A DNA stretch of 64,000 bases from Rhizobium croatiense (lineage in GTDB: Bacteria > Pseudomonadota > Alphaproteobacteria > Rhizobiales > Rhizobiaceae). Positions 37,250 through 46,494 of the stretch are shown in pieces; position 1 is the first letter of the stretch; each line of letters begins with the position of its first letter. The stretch is taken from assembly GCF_019793465.1 (NCBI RefSeq), contig NZ_JAILYJ010000014.1, positions 124,001 to 188,000 of the forward strand, read 5' to 3'. The notes under the pieces are model-generated. The model saw only the letters and a list, made by a program, of their open reading frames with translations. It was not told the DNA's origin and did no database searches. Position numbers and translations under genes: made by a program.

Positions 37250-38383
37250 TTGGGACAGCTCCTTCTCAACAATGTTCAGAAATTCTACGGCGACTACGAA
37301 GTTCTGAAGGGCGTGCAGCTCGAGGTGCGGAACGGCGAATTCGTCGTCTTCGTCGGGCCGTCGGGCTGCGGCAAGTCCACGCTCTTGCGGATGATCGCGG
37401 GCCTCGACGCGACGACGGCGGGCGACATCATCATCAATGGCGTCAGGGTCAACGACCTGCCGCCGGTCAAGCGCGGCATCGCCATGGTGTTCCAGTCCTA
37501 CGCGCTCTATCCGCACATGACGGTATTCGAGAACATCGCCTTCCCGCTGCGCGTCGAGAAGATGGAAGAGCAAAAGCTCAAGGCCAAGGTGGAAAACGCC
37601 GCGCGCATCCTGCACCTCGACCAGCGGCTGCAGCAAAAACCCGGCATGCTCTCCGGCGGCCAGCGCCAGCGCGTCGCGATCGGCCGCGCCATCGTGCGCG
37701 AACCGAAGATCTTCCTGTTCGACGAGCCGCTCTCCAACCTCGACGCGGCGCTGCGCGCCGACATGCGCATCGAACTTGCCAAGCTGCACCGGCAGCTGAA
37801 GGCGACGATGATCTATGTGACGCATGACCAGGTCGAAGCCATGACGATGGCCGACCGCATCGTCGTGCTCGACGCCGGCAATATCTCGCAGACCGGCGCG
37901 CCGCTGGAGCTGTATCACAAGCCTGCCAACCAGTTCGTCGCCGGCTTCATCGGCAACCCGAAAATGAATTTTCTGCCCGTGACCTGCACGGGCGTCAGCG
38001 CCGCCGGCGTCGAAGTGGATTATCTCGGCCAGACCGCCGTTCTGCCGGTGACGCCGCGCGACGGCATGGCCGGCAAGACCCTGACGCTCGGCATCCGCCC
38101 CGAGCATATCCAGCTCAACGGCGGCGATATCGTCTTTACCGTGACGCCCACGGTCATCGAGCGCCTCGGCGCCAATACGGTCGCCTATGCCTCGCTCAAT
38201 GGCGAGGCCGAAAATTTCTGCGCCATGCTCCCCGGCAGCGTCGGCATCCGCCCCGATGCACCTGTAGCAACCGGCATCAATGCCGCCGATTGCCATCTCT
38301 TCGACGAGGCCGGCATTGCCTTCGAGCGGCGGGTGGAGCTGACCGAAATCGATATGAATGTGATCAACCCGACGGCGGCTTGA
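37250..38383 (+). CDS. ABC sugar transporter ATPase (UgpC/MsmK/MalK type)
   Basis: The 377-aa ATPase has Walker A GPSGCGKST, Q-loop QSYALYPHM, signature LSGGQRQRVAIGRA, Walker B IFLFDEPLSNLD and the switch HDQVEAM, then a C-terminal TOBE-type regulatory domain (LGIRPEHIQLN). It starts at TTG 37250 with GGAG upstream. It energises the sugar importer of this operon. Its last ~110 codons are duplicated at 40622-40950. Confidence 0.93.
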   Translation: MGQLLLNNVQKFYGDYEVLKGVQLEVRNGEFVVFVGPSGCGKSTLLRMIAGLDATTAGDIIINGVRVNDLPPVKRGIAMVFQSYALYPHMTVFENIAFPLRVEKMEEQKLKAKVENAARILHLDQRLQQKPGMLSGGQRQRVAIGRAIVREPKIFLFDEPLSNLDAALRADMRIELAKLHRQLKATMIYVTHDQVEAMTMADRIVVLDAGNISQTGAPLELYHKPANQFVAGFIGNPKMNFLPVTCTGVSAAGVEVDYLGQTAVLPVTPRDGMAGKTLTLGIRPEHIQLNGGDIVFTVTPTVIERLGANTVAYASLNGEAENFCAMLPGSVGIRPDAPVATGINAADCHLFDEAGIAFERRVELTEIDMNVINPTAA

Positions 38384-38557
38384 GGCGACTGGCTCTGTTT
38401 CAGCGGTTCGGGCTTCGGGAGTATGGCTGCAGTGCGCCGCTCGTTCAGCTCTTTCCAGGAGAGCGAGATGTTACGAGCTTGGTAAGGCCAGCCGCGCCCC
38501 GAATCATTCGGACCGGGGCGCCTGTCTGTCATTAATCGAGCCGAGGCGATGGGTGCT

Positions 38558-39454
38558 TTAGTACGCCATCTGCGCGCGGAGGCGGGGCACGATCCAGTCG
38601 AGGAAGCACCGCACCTTCTGCGACAGGGGATCGGCCGGTCCATGCATAACGTTCACCGGCAGCGGTTCCGGCGCGAACTCCGTCAGCAGTTCCTGCAGAG
38701 CACCGGAGCGCAGCTGCTCGGAAATCTGGTAAGACAGCACGCGGATGATGCCGATTCCTGCGAGTGCAGCCTGGACGGCCGCCTCCGTCGTGTTGACAGC
38801 GAGTTTGGGGCGCGGCTCGATGGTGAAGGCTGGACCGTCCCGGCGATAGCGCCATTCCGGCGCGGTCGCAAAGCCCTGGAAGCTGATGCCGTCATGCCGT
38901 ACAAGATCTTCCGGCCGACGCGGGACGCCTCGGCGGGCGAGGTAGTCGGGGCTAGCGCAGATCACCCGTCGGGCACTGCCGACGCGCGTTGCGATCAGTG
39001 CACTGTCCGTCAGGTGGCCAATTCTAAGAGCCACGTCAACCTGCTCGTCCGCCAGATTGATCTGCCGATCAACCAGCGTCAGGCGCAGATTGATATTGGG
39101 CTGCTCCTTCAAGAATTCCAGCGCGATTGGCAGCAGATGACGCTCGCCGAAAGCAACGGGTGCGGTCACATGAAGCCCGCCACGCAGCGCCCCATGTTCG
39201 CCGCTCGCCTGCCGCTCCGCCGCGTCCAGCTCCTCAAGGATACGCCGTGAGGCGGCGACGAAGGCGCGCCCCTCCTCGGTCAGCGAGAGGCCCCGGCGAG
39301 TGCGCAGCACCAAGGGCACGCCGAGGTGCTTTTCAAGATCCGCGACCTTGCGGCTAACCGTGGCAAGAGGTGCATGCAGTCGCCGCGCCCCGGCAGAAAG
39401 GCTGCCGGCGTCGACCACCGCCAGCAGTACCGACATCGCGTCAAAACGGTCCAT
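38558..39454 (-). CDS. LysR-family transcriptional regulator
   Basis: The 298-aa protein has an N-terminal LysR winged helix (MDRFDAMSVLLAVVDAGSLS, then APLATVSRKVADLEKHLG) and a type-2 periplasmic-binding-like effector domain. The start at 39454 is the family-typical N-terminus; the frame extends upstream to 39508. It lies divergent from the MBL-fold gene at 39591, the classical arrangement for a LysR regulator and its target. Confidence 0.92.
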   Translation of the reverse strand: MDRFDAMSVLLAVVDAGSLSAGARRLHAPLATVSRKVADLEKHLGVPLVLRTRRGLSLTEEGRAFVAASRRILEELDAAERQASGEHGALRGGLHVTAPVAFGERHLLPIALEFLKEQPNINLRLTLVDRQINLADEQVDVALRIGHLTDSALIATRVGSARRVICASPDYLARRGVPRRPEDLVRHDGISFQGFATAPEWRYRRDGPAFTIEPRPKLAVNTTEAAVQAALAGIGIIRVLSYQISEQLRSGALQELLTEFAPEPLPVNVMHGPADPLSQKVRCFLDWIVPRLRAQMAY

Positions 39455-39590
39455 CCAAATCCTTCCGCAATATGAGAGGAAAGTTCCCAGAATGGCAGGA
39501 TACCCCACTGTTTGTGGATGTCATAGCTTCACCTTCGTTCAAGGGCGCTGCCCGGTTCCCCGTATTTGCCAAATGATCAGGAAGGACATC

Positions 39591-40577
39591 ATGCCCAAAT
39601 TTTCGCGTCGTGCCTTTGCAAGCGCTCTCCCTCTCGGCCTCCTCGGGGGAAGCTTCCTCGGCGGAGGAATGATTGAAGGCGCGTCTGCGCTTGCCGCGAC
39701 ACAGGATACCGCAGAAGCGCCGGTCAGTGTTACGCCGCTCGCGCAGATCCGCATCGGCCGTTTCACGGTGACAGCGCTGACGGATGGGTATGCGGATATG
39801 CCCTATGAGTATTTTCCCGGGCGCACCGCTGCGGAGGTTGAACAGGCGGCAGTCGCGCAGTTCACAGCCCGCCCGAGCGGCGTGCGGTTCCTCTTCAACC
39901 AGTATCTCGTCGAGGATGGCGAACGGCGCATCCTGATCGACGCCGGTGCGGCAGGCTCGATCGGGCAAACCGGCCAATTGCCGCAGGCGCTCGCAACGCT
40001 CGGCGTGCGGCCCGACCAGATCGACGCGGTGATCGTGACCCATATGCATCAGGACCACATGGGCGGTCTGATTCTCGGAGGCAAGAACAACTATCCCAAG
40101 GCGGAACTCTACATAGATCGCCGCGACGTCGCCCATTGGACCGATCCGGCCAAGCGCAATGGTGCGCCCGATTATCTGCAGACCAGCTTCAAGATGGCCG
40201 AGGAGGTCGTGCGCCTTTACCCGAGAATTCAAGCGATCGACGGAGAGCGGGAAATCGTGCCGGGCGTCTCGATCGTCGATCTGACCGGCCATACACCCGG
40301 CCATATCGGCGTGCGGGTCGAAGATGGCGGACAGAGCCTCATCATGGTTTCGGATATGATCTTTCCCGTCGTGCATCCCGGGGCGACCGATGTGTTCTTC
40401 CTGTTCGAGCAGGATCCTGCCGCGGCCAAAGCGATGCGCGACCGGTTTTTCCCTCGCGCCGCTTTGGAGGGCGCCCTCATCGCCGCCACGCACATGCCTT
40501 TCCCAGGGCTCGGCCGTGTCGTTGCCGACCGTGGGCAGATGCGCTGGCAGATCGCGGACTGGGCCTTGCAGAACTGA
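39591..40577 (+). CDS. MBL-fold metallo-hydrolase, Tat-exported
   Basis: The 328-aa protein has the metallo-beta-lactamase metal motif THMHQDHMGG and further His at TGHTPGHIG and the ATHMPFPG block. The first residues (MPKFSRRAFASALPLGLLGG) carry a twin-arginine export motif. Family members of this type include lactonases and other hydrolases of periplasmic substrates. GGAAGGA precedes the ATG. It is paired with the divergent LysR gene. Confidence 0.9.
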   Translation: MPKFSRRAFASALPLGLLGGSFLGGGMIEGASALAATQDTAEAPVSVTPLAQIRIGRFTVTALTDGYADMPYEYFPGRTAAEVEQAAVAQFTARPSGVRFLFNQYLVEDGERRILIDAGAAGSIGQTGQLPQALATLGVRPDQIDAVIVTHMHQDHMGGLILGGKNNYPKAELYIDRRDVAHWTDPAKRNGAPDYLQTSFKMAEEVVRLYPRIQAIDGEREIVPGVSIVDLTGHTPGHIGVRVEDGGQSLIMVSDMIFPVVHPGATDVFFLFEQDPAAAKAMRDRFFPRAALEGALIAATHMPFPGLGRVVADRGQMRWQIADWALQN

Positions 40578-40621
40578 CGTCCGCTCCGGCGGTCGCGAGG
40601 TAGTAACCAGTAACCGCCTCC

Positions 40622-40950
40622 GCGCGCGACGGATGACCGGCAAGACGCTAACGCTCGGCATCCGGACGGAGCATATCCAGCTGAACGGCGGCGATATCGT
40701 CTTCACCGTCACCCCGACCGTCATCGAGCGCCTCGGCGCCAATACGGTCGCCTATGCCTCGCTCAACGGCGAGGCCGAGAATTTCTGCGCCATGCTGCCC
40801 GGCAGCGTCGGCATCCGCCCCGACGCGCCTGTGTCAACCGGCATCAATGCTGCCGACTGCCATCTCTTCGACGAGGCCGGCATCGCCTTCGAGCGGCGTG
40901 TGGAGCTGACGGAAATCGATATGAACGTGATCAACCCGACGGCGGCTTGA
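40622..40950 (+). pseudogene. Duplicated 3' fragment of the sugar ABC ATPase gene
   Basis: From about 40622 to the stop at 40950 the sequence repeats the 3' end of the ATPase gene at 38053-38383. Around 9 in 10 bases match; most differences are third-codon-position and the encoded peptides are nearly identical (RPEH versus RTEH, VATG versus VSTG). A single base is missing near GACGG(C)ATG. The fragment has no ATPase core and cannot be functional. Confidence 0.85.
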
Positions 40951-41281
40951 AGCGCGCACCACGGCCCATACCTAGACGTAGTCCAGCCGAGCATATGGGA
41001 ACCTACCGGTCGAGCAATTTACGCCGCCGCGGCTGCGGAAAGAGTAATGGGGCGCGAACGACTACTGGACCAAAGATTGGTCCTACTAGGAAACAGCGTG
41101 GCTCGATCTACCGATCCGGAAGAAGGACGAGAACGGACAGTTTGAGCCTTGGAAATACAAGGATTTGGCAGCCGCAAGCGATCATGCTGAGAGTGCCGAG
41201 TTGGCATTATCCAGGAAACGCCGTCCGCCACCCCAACTTTAGGCTGTGAAGGCTTCGACGGCGGCGGCATTTAGGGGGCGA
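40951..41281. other. Intergenic region with a coding-like remnant
   Basis: No intact gene is seen. On the plus strand about 41048-41242 reads as a coding-like stretch (GANDYWTKDWSY, TAG, then AWLDLPIRKKDENGQFEPW and DLAAASDHAESAELAL) broken by one amber codon. The family is not recognised. It may be the tail of a gene lost when the LysR-MBL island arrived. Confidence 0.35.
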
Positions 41282-42181
41282 TCAGTTGGCCGATGCGGCG
41301 TCGATATGTTTCCGCATCTGGCGGATGTCGCGGGCGGGCGGCGCGCCGAATTGCCGGAGGTATTCGCGGCTGAACTGGGATGCGCTCTCATAGCCGACCG
41401 CGAAGGCGACGCCCGATGCGCTATACTCGCCTCCCAGCAGCAGCCGGCGTGCCTCCTGCAGACGAAGTTGCTTCTGGTATTGCAGCGGGCTGAAGCCCGT
41501 GATCGCCGAAAAGTGCCGGTGCAGGCTCGCTCGGCTCATGCCGCTCGCCTCGCACAGGGCATCGATCCGCAATTGTTGGTCGTGATTGTCCCTGATCCAT
41601 GCGATGGCGCGGCGGATGCGGGCCAGCGGCCCCTCCGGCTGCGCGATCTGGCGGAGAAGGCGCCCCTGCGGGCCCTGCAGGAGACGATAAAGCAATTCCC
41701 GCTCAACCATGGGCGCGAGAACTGGGATCTCGGCGGGCTTGTCCAGCAGCGAAAGCAATCGGAGAAGCGCGTCACGAAGCTGGACCGTCATCGGGTTGAT
41801 CGACAGCCCGATCTGCTCGCCATCGGTTTCCCGCTTGGGCGGCATGGCAGCCGCCAGTTCTGCCAGCAAGGCGGGATCGAGTGTCAATGAGACGGCGACA
41901 TAAGGGCGATGCTGGCCGGCGTCCAAAACTTGGCCCATCAGCGGCAGATCGAGGGCACTGATCAAATATTGCGAGCTGTCGTAGCTCAGAACGCTGTCGT
42001 TGAAGGCGACGCGTTTGGAGCCCTGAAGGATGAAGCAGACCATCGACCGATAAAGGCAAGGCGTCTCACCGGTCGGGCGATCTCCGACCAGCAGCTCGAC
42101 GCGCGGGATCGGCGTGAGCAGCGTATCAGGCTTGGCGTGGCGTAAGGCGATTTCAAGATGCTGTTCGAAGACTTCGGTCAT
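41282..42181 (-). CDS. AraC-family regulator with AraC_N domain
   Basis: The 299-aa protein has the AraC_N (PF06719) domain (RVELLVGDRPTGETPCLYRSM, ILQGSKRVAFND) and a C-terminal double HTH (CEASGMSRASLHRHFSAITG and FAVGYESASQFSREYLRQFG). Such genes commonly sit divergent from an SDR or aldo-keto reductase gene they control. Here the SDR begins at 42354. Confidence 0.92.
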   Translation of the reverse strand: MTEVFEQHLEIALRHAKPDTLLTPIPRVELLVGDRPTGETPCLYRSMVCFILQGSKRVAFNDSVLSYDSSQYLISALDLPLMGQVLDAGQHRPYVAVSLTLDPALLAELAAAMPPKRETDGEQIGLSINPMTVQLRDALLRLLSLLDKPAEIPVLAPMVERELLYRLLQGPQGRLLRQIAQPEGPLARIRRAIAWIRDNHDQQLRIDALCEASGMSRASLHRHFSAITGFSPLQYQKQLRLQEARRLLLGGEYSASGVAFAVGYESASQFSREYLRQFGAPPARDIRQMRKHIDAASAN

Positions 42182-42353
42182 TCCGGGACTATGTCAGCAC
42201 CTCTGGCGCCGGGCAAGCCAGTTGAGACAATTGGGCAAGATGTTGATCCGATCAGGCGCGTTTAGGTGAAGGCTTGTCGCTACCTTGCAGAGGCAGGCGG
42301 CGCTCATCGCACGCGATTTGCCGCTCGCCAATATTCTCTCTGAAAGGCAGAAC

Positions 42354-43112
42354 ATGACTGACAGAATCGCTCTCATCACCGGCGCCAGCCGTGGTCTCGG
42401 TCGCGCCATGGCGCTTCACCTCGCCGACCGTGGCGTCGGCATCATCGGCACCTACCGCACCGGCGCGACCGAAGCCGATACGCTGAAGCACGAAATCGAA
42501 GCGAAGGGCGGCAAGGCCGCCATGATCCCGCTCGAGGTGACTGACACGTCGGGCTTTCCGCTCTTTGTCGAAGCAGTGGCCACGACGCTGGACGACACCT
42601 TTGGCTGTCAGCAGTTCGACTATCTCGTCAATAATGCCGGCATCCGCGTCTTCGCCAATTTCGCGGAAACGACGGAAGAACAGTTCGACGCCCTGGTGGC
42701 GACACATCTGCGCGGTCCGATCTTTCTCACCCAAAAGCTATTGCCGCTGATCGAGGACTGCGGCCGTATCCTCAATGTCTCTTCCGGTTTCGTCCGTTTC
42801 ACTCTGCCCGGCTATAGCGTCTACGCGGCAATGAAGGCGGCGACCGAGGTATTGACGCGTTTCATGGCTCTCGAACTGGGTGAGCGCAGGATCCGGGTGA
42901 ATGCCATCGCCCCCGGCGCGATCGCGACTGATTTTGGCGGCGGCGCGGTACGCGATAACGAGGCCGTTAACGCCTTCGTCGCGCAGGGCATCGCGCTCGG
43001 CCGCGTCGGCCTGCCGGACGATATCGGCAGCGCGGTCGCCGCGATCCTCTCCGACGACATGGGTTGGGCGAACGGCACTTGCTTCGATATTTCGGGTGGC
43101 CAGATGCTGTAA
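42354..43112 (+). CDS. SDR-family oxidoreductase
   Basis: The 252-aa protein is a classical short-chain dehydrogenase/reductase: TGASRGLG cofactor motif, NNAG, catalytic Ser (NVSSGF) and Tyr-Lys in YSVYAAMKAA. It ends with the typical ISGGQML-type tail. Divergent to the AraC gene, so probably its target. Substrate unknown. Confidence 0.92.
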   Translation: MTDRIALITGASRGLGRAMALHLADRGVGIIGTYRTGATEADTLKHEIEAKGGKAAMIPLEVTDTSGFPLFVEAVATTLDDTFGCQQFDYLVNNAGIRVFANFAETTEEQFDALVATHLRGPIFLTQKLLPLIEDCGRILNVSSGFVRFTLPGYSVYAAMKAATEVLTRFMALELGERRIRVNAIAPGAIATDFGGGAVRDNEAVNAFVAQGIALGRVGLPDDIGSAVAAILSDDMGWANGTCFDISGGQML

Positions 43113-43292
43113 ACCGCTGCCCCGGCTGCGCGAGGGAGGCGTGGAGCGTTCGTCGCGCGCCAAGGCTTATTGCCGCGCGATAAAGAGAGGGCCTCCACGC
43201 CGGTCGCACGGCTTGCAAGCGACGTCCAAATGGCTGGTCTCAGCGCCGCACAACTGGCCGGCAGGCCATTCGCCCTCAACCGGAACCGCCCC

Positions 43293-44393
43293 CTACCAGA
43301 CGAGGCCGCGGGCGGCGACGTCCTCGACGCGGGTGACGATGCCGCCACGGTGGAACACCATCGTGTCGAACAGGTTGGACACCACGCAGGTGTGGTTCGG
43401 GATGATGAAGAGTTTTTCGCCGATCTGCGGCCGCGGGCCGGTGCAATTTGAGAGATCGATCACCCCGTGTTCTTCCGAGAGGCTGGTGATCCGAGCCTGG
43501 GGATAACCGACGATCAGGCCGTAATCGCTGAAGCCCTGGAGATCCGAGGTCAGCGCCTTCGAGCCTGCATCGATGACGGCGCGGTCGGCGGTCGGGCGGG
43601 AGACGACGGTGGCGAGCACGTGCATGGCGCAATCATCCTCGGTGCAATGGCCCATGCGCACCATCTGGCGGTCGTTGTAGATATAGGTGCCGGCGCGGTG
43701 TTCGGTGGCGGAGGGGACGAGATGCGCCTCGAACAGGCTCGGCGTTCCGCCATTGCTGACGATCGGGCAGGCAATGCCGTCGGATTGCAGGCGGTCCAGC
43801 GTCTCGGCGGCGAAGGCTTCGACGGCGGCGGCCGATTGCGGCTTCGGATAGGTGACGATGCCGCCGAAGGTGAGGCCGTCGGCGGCGGCGATGCGCCTGG
43901 CGAGCGAGGCCGCCTCATCAGGTGTCTGCACGCCGCAGCGGCCGCCGCCGGTGTCGCATTCCACCAGCACGGTCAGCGGCTTGTGGCCGGAAAAATGCGC
44001 TGCGAGCCCGTCGACCGTCACTTCGCTGTCGGCGACGACCTTGAGGGCCGAAATGCGCGCGTTCAGCCTGGCGAGGCGCTCGAGCTTCTGCTGTCCGAGG
44101 ATGTTGAAGGTGATGAGGATGTCGTTGAAGCCGGCTGCGGCGAAAACCTCGGCTTCCGTGACCTTCTGGCAATTGATGCCCTTGGCGCCGGCGGCGACCT
44201 GGGCGACAGCGAGCGCCGGGATCTTGTGGGTCTTGATATGCGGGCGGAAGTTCAGCCCGTGCTCATCCATATAGGATTGAACGCGGGCGATATTGGCGGC
44301 CAGTCGGTCTTCGTCGATCACGGGGCGCGGCGTCGAGAGATCGGCGATCCGGTCTCCTGCCCTGGCGACGACGGCAAAGCTGCGATCAGGCAT
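43293..44393 (-). CDS. D-threonine aldolase / D-serine dehydratase-like PLP enzyme
   Basis: The 366-aa protein has the alanine-racemase N-terminal PLP barrel with the Schiff-base lysine in RPHIKTHK, followed by the DSD1-type C-terminal domain with metal ligands in the last segment (IPNHTCVVSNLFD, His and Cys). Family enzymes cleave D-threo-amino acids or deaminate D-serine. Its start directly abuts the M81 gene stop (44394), so they are translated together. Confidence 0.9.
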   Translation of the reverse strand: MPDRSFAVVARAGDRIADLSTPRPVIDEDRLAANIARVQSYMDEHGLNFRPHIKTHKIPALAVAQVAAGAKGINCQKVTEAEVFAAAGFNDILITFNILGQQKLERLARLNARISALKVVADSEVTVDGLAAHFSGHKPLTVLVECDTGGGRCGVQTPDEAASLARRIAAADGLTFGGIVTYPKPQSAAAVEAFAAETLDRLQSDGIACPIVSNGGTPSLFEAHLVPSATEHRAGTYIYNDRQMVRMGHCTEDDCAMHVLATVVSRPTADRAVIDAGSKALTSDLQGFSDYGLIVGYPQARITSLSEEHGVIDLSNCTGPRPQIGEKLFIIPNHTCVVSNLFDTMVFHRGGIVTRVEDVAARGLVW

Positions 44394-45869
44394 TCAGGCG
44401 GCTCCGCGTTTTAACCCATGTGGATCGGCCACGATCGGCCAAATCGTCTTCGGCGCCCGCCGATACGGCGTCGTCGCCGGATTATTGGGATAGGGCGTTC
44501 CGGCGGAGCAGTAAAGGATTTCCGCGGCGATCTTCGAAAAGGAGGCGAAGAAATGATTGGTGGATTTGATGACCAGGATCTTCTGCTTCGTCGGATCGAT
44601 GCCCATCACCGAAAACAGGCTCGGATCGAAGCTCTGGGCGCGCGTCGAATTGAGGATGATGTCGATGCCATCGAGCACGATATGGGCGGCGTCGCCGAAG
44701 GGGGCCAGGCTCTCGCCGAACTGCATCTCGGCATTCCTGACCAGCCTGACGACTTTCACCATGCCGTCGATCGGATTGCCGGTGCCGGGCGCCGACTTAG
44801 CGCCGAAGCGCAGCGGGATTTCCGCCCCCTCGCCTGCCGCAAAACAGATCTGCACCGCCATCGGATCCCAGATGGTGCCGATCGCCGCACTGCTAACGCC
44901 GCGGGCCATCAGCTCGGCGAGGATGACGGTCGCATCGCCGGCCGTGCCGCCGCCCGGATTGTCCCAGACATCGGCGATGACCACGGGCCAGGCGGTGGCG
45001 GCAATCGCGCGCGAGACGGCTTGCCTCTCGTCGATCTGCGGGACCATGAAGGTGCCGCGCTTGGAAAAGAGCTCGAGGCCGAGGTCGCGCGCTAGAGCCG
45101 CACCCTTCTCCGGCTTGTTGTCGGTGACGACGAGCAGCTTCGTTCCCATCTCGGGAACGTCGCCCACCATGAAGCCGTGGATCACCGAGATCGACAGGAT
45201 CTCGGGGTCGTCCTTTTCGATCCGTATGATCTTGTCGACGAAGGAGCGCATCGGGTCGCGCGAGGTCGGGAAGACGTCGATCATGCGGCAGTCGAACACC
45301 GACATGACGGGCTTGGCCCGGCCTTCGAGCGTGTCGACGGCGATGCGCCAGAGATCCTCGGCGCGGTCCACGAAATCCGTGTGCGGAAATTCCTTGAAAT
45401 AGACGGCGAAATTAAGCGCCGCGACGCGTTTTGCGGTGAGATGGCTGTGCGGATCGAGCTCGGCGCAGATCAGGACATCAGGCCCGACGATCTCGCGCAT
45501 GCGCTGGAGCAGATCGCCTTCCGTGTCCTCGTAGCCGGCCGCGACCATGGCGCCGTGCAGGCCCATGACGACGGCATCAACGGGCATGGCCGCCTTGAGT
45601 TGGTCGAGGATTTCGTCGCGCAGGTCCTCATAGGTCGTCCGGTTGACGAGGCCTGCCGGATCGGCCCAGGTGGCGGTTCCCTCGATCAGCTCCCAGCCCT
45701 TTTCCCTCGTGACGCGCCGGCCGACGGTGATCGGCGCGGTGCAGAGCGTCGGCGTCTCGGGATGCTGGCCGGGCGGGGCGTAAAGCGAGGCTTCGAATGC
45801 GCGACGATCGACGCAGATCGGGGAGAAGGTGTTGGTCTCGGTCGCCAGTGCTGCCGTGAATATGCGCAA
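44394..45869 (-). CDS. M81-family metallopeptidase (MlrC-like)
   Basis: The 491-aa protein belongs to the MlrC group (DUF1485/MlrC C-terminal). Conserved blocks are ALATETNTFSP at the start, MGLHGAMVAAGYEDTEGDLL, ELDPHSHL with the metal ligands Asp and His, and VWDNPGGGTAGDAT. MlrC cleaves microcystin-derived linear peptides, but most homologues lie in peptide or amino-acid operons of unknown substrate. TTG 45869 is chosen because it begins the conserved RIFTAALATET; no ATG fits. Confidence 0.85.
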   Translation of the reverse strand: MRIFTAALATETNTFSPICVDRRAFEASLYAPPGQHPETPTLCTAPITVGRRVTREKGWELIEGTATWADPAGLVNRTTYEDLRDEILDQLKAAMPVDAVVMGLHGAMVAAGYEDTEGDLLQRMREIVGPDVLICAELDPHSHLTAKRVAALNFAVYFKEFPHTDFVDRAEDLWRIAVDTLEGRAKPVMSVFDCRMIDVFPTSRDPMRSFVDKIIRIEKDDPEILSISVIHGFMVGDVPEMGTKLLVVTDNKPEKGAALARDLGLELFSKRGTFMVPQIDERQAVSRAIAATAWPVVIADVWDNPGGGTAGDATVILAELMARGVSSAAIGTIWDPMAVQICFAAGEGAEIPLRFGAKSAPGTGNPIDGMVKVVRLVRNAEMQFGESLAPFGDAAHIVLDGIDIILNSTRAQSFDPSLFSVMGIDPTKQKILVIKSTNHFFASFSKIAAEILYCSAGTPYPNNPATTPYRRAPKTIWPIVADPHGLKRGAA

Positions 45870-45900
45870 GAAAGTGGCCTTCGTGTTGCAGGCCCCCGCT

Positions 45901-46383
45901 TCACCCCATCGGGTTCGGCAGGTAGCCGGTGAAACCTGAGATTTTCCAGCGTCCCTCGTGCAGTCTGCAATAATAGAGCGTCTGCCATTGCAGGACATCG
46001 CGGGTGCCGTCGGCCTTGGTAATGCCGCCGTCGAATTTCTTGCGGACCAGCGCCGTGTCGCCTTCGATCTCGATATCTTCGAGCGTCGTCGTGGTGAAGA
46101 TCGCCGTGCGCGGATCTTCGGCGAAGCTCTGCCCGGCAAAATCTCTTGCCTGCCTCAGCCACTCCTCGCGATAGGCCGACAGCGAGGGAAAGGCGAGCCG
46201 CCAATTGTCGGGGTTGACCTCCTTGCGGCCGTCGATGCCGATGAAGCCCTCTTCGACGAAGTCATGCTCGACCAGCGACCAGTCGGCGGCGAGAAAAGCA
46301 TCGATATCGCGGGAAACGAGCATTTCCCAGATGGCGTGCCGGGCGCGGTCGGAGGGGAAAGGGTTTTGAAAAGGATCGCGCAT
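45901..46383 (-). CDS. NTF2/SnoaL-like protein
   Basis: The 160-aa protein looks like an NTF2-like small fold: a helical N-terminus (RHAIWEMLVSRDIDAFLAADWS) followed by beta strands with conserved aromatic residues, and WKISGFTGYLPNP at the end. It has no signal peptide. It heads the operon with M81 and the D-threonine-aldolase-like gene, 31 bases upstream of the former. Function unknown. Confidence 0.75.
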   Translation of the reverse strand: MRDPFQNPFPSDRARHAIWEMLVSRDIDAFLAADWSLVEHDFVEEGFIGIDGRKEVNPDNWRLAFPSLSAYREEWLRQARDFAGQSFAEDPRTAIFTTTTLEDIEIEGDTALVRKKFDGGITKADGTRDVLQWQTLYYCRLHEGRWKISGFTGYLPNPMG

Positions 46384-46396
46384 GTCTGCCCAGGAT

Positions 46397-46410
46397 TGAA
46401 ATTCTTTTCA
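46397..46410. promoter_or_regulatory. Candidate operator in the divergent RpiR cluster
   Basis: TGAAATTCTTTTCA (arms TGAAA/TTTCA) lies in the 111-base gap between the NTF2-like gene and the RidA gene, both part of a cluster that includes an RpiR regulator. Similar A/T-rich GAAA...TTTC sites occur in RpiR-controlled promoters. Confidence 0.35.
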
Positions 46411-46494
46411 TAAATCGCGTTTTTCACTGGTCAAATTCTGCTTTCTATGGTCATTTGTCAACGTATCAAGAAAATAATTTGCAAGGACTTCAGC

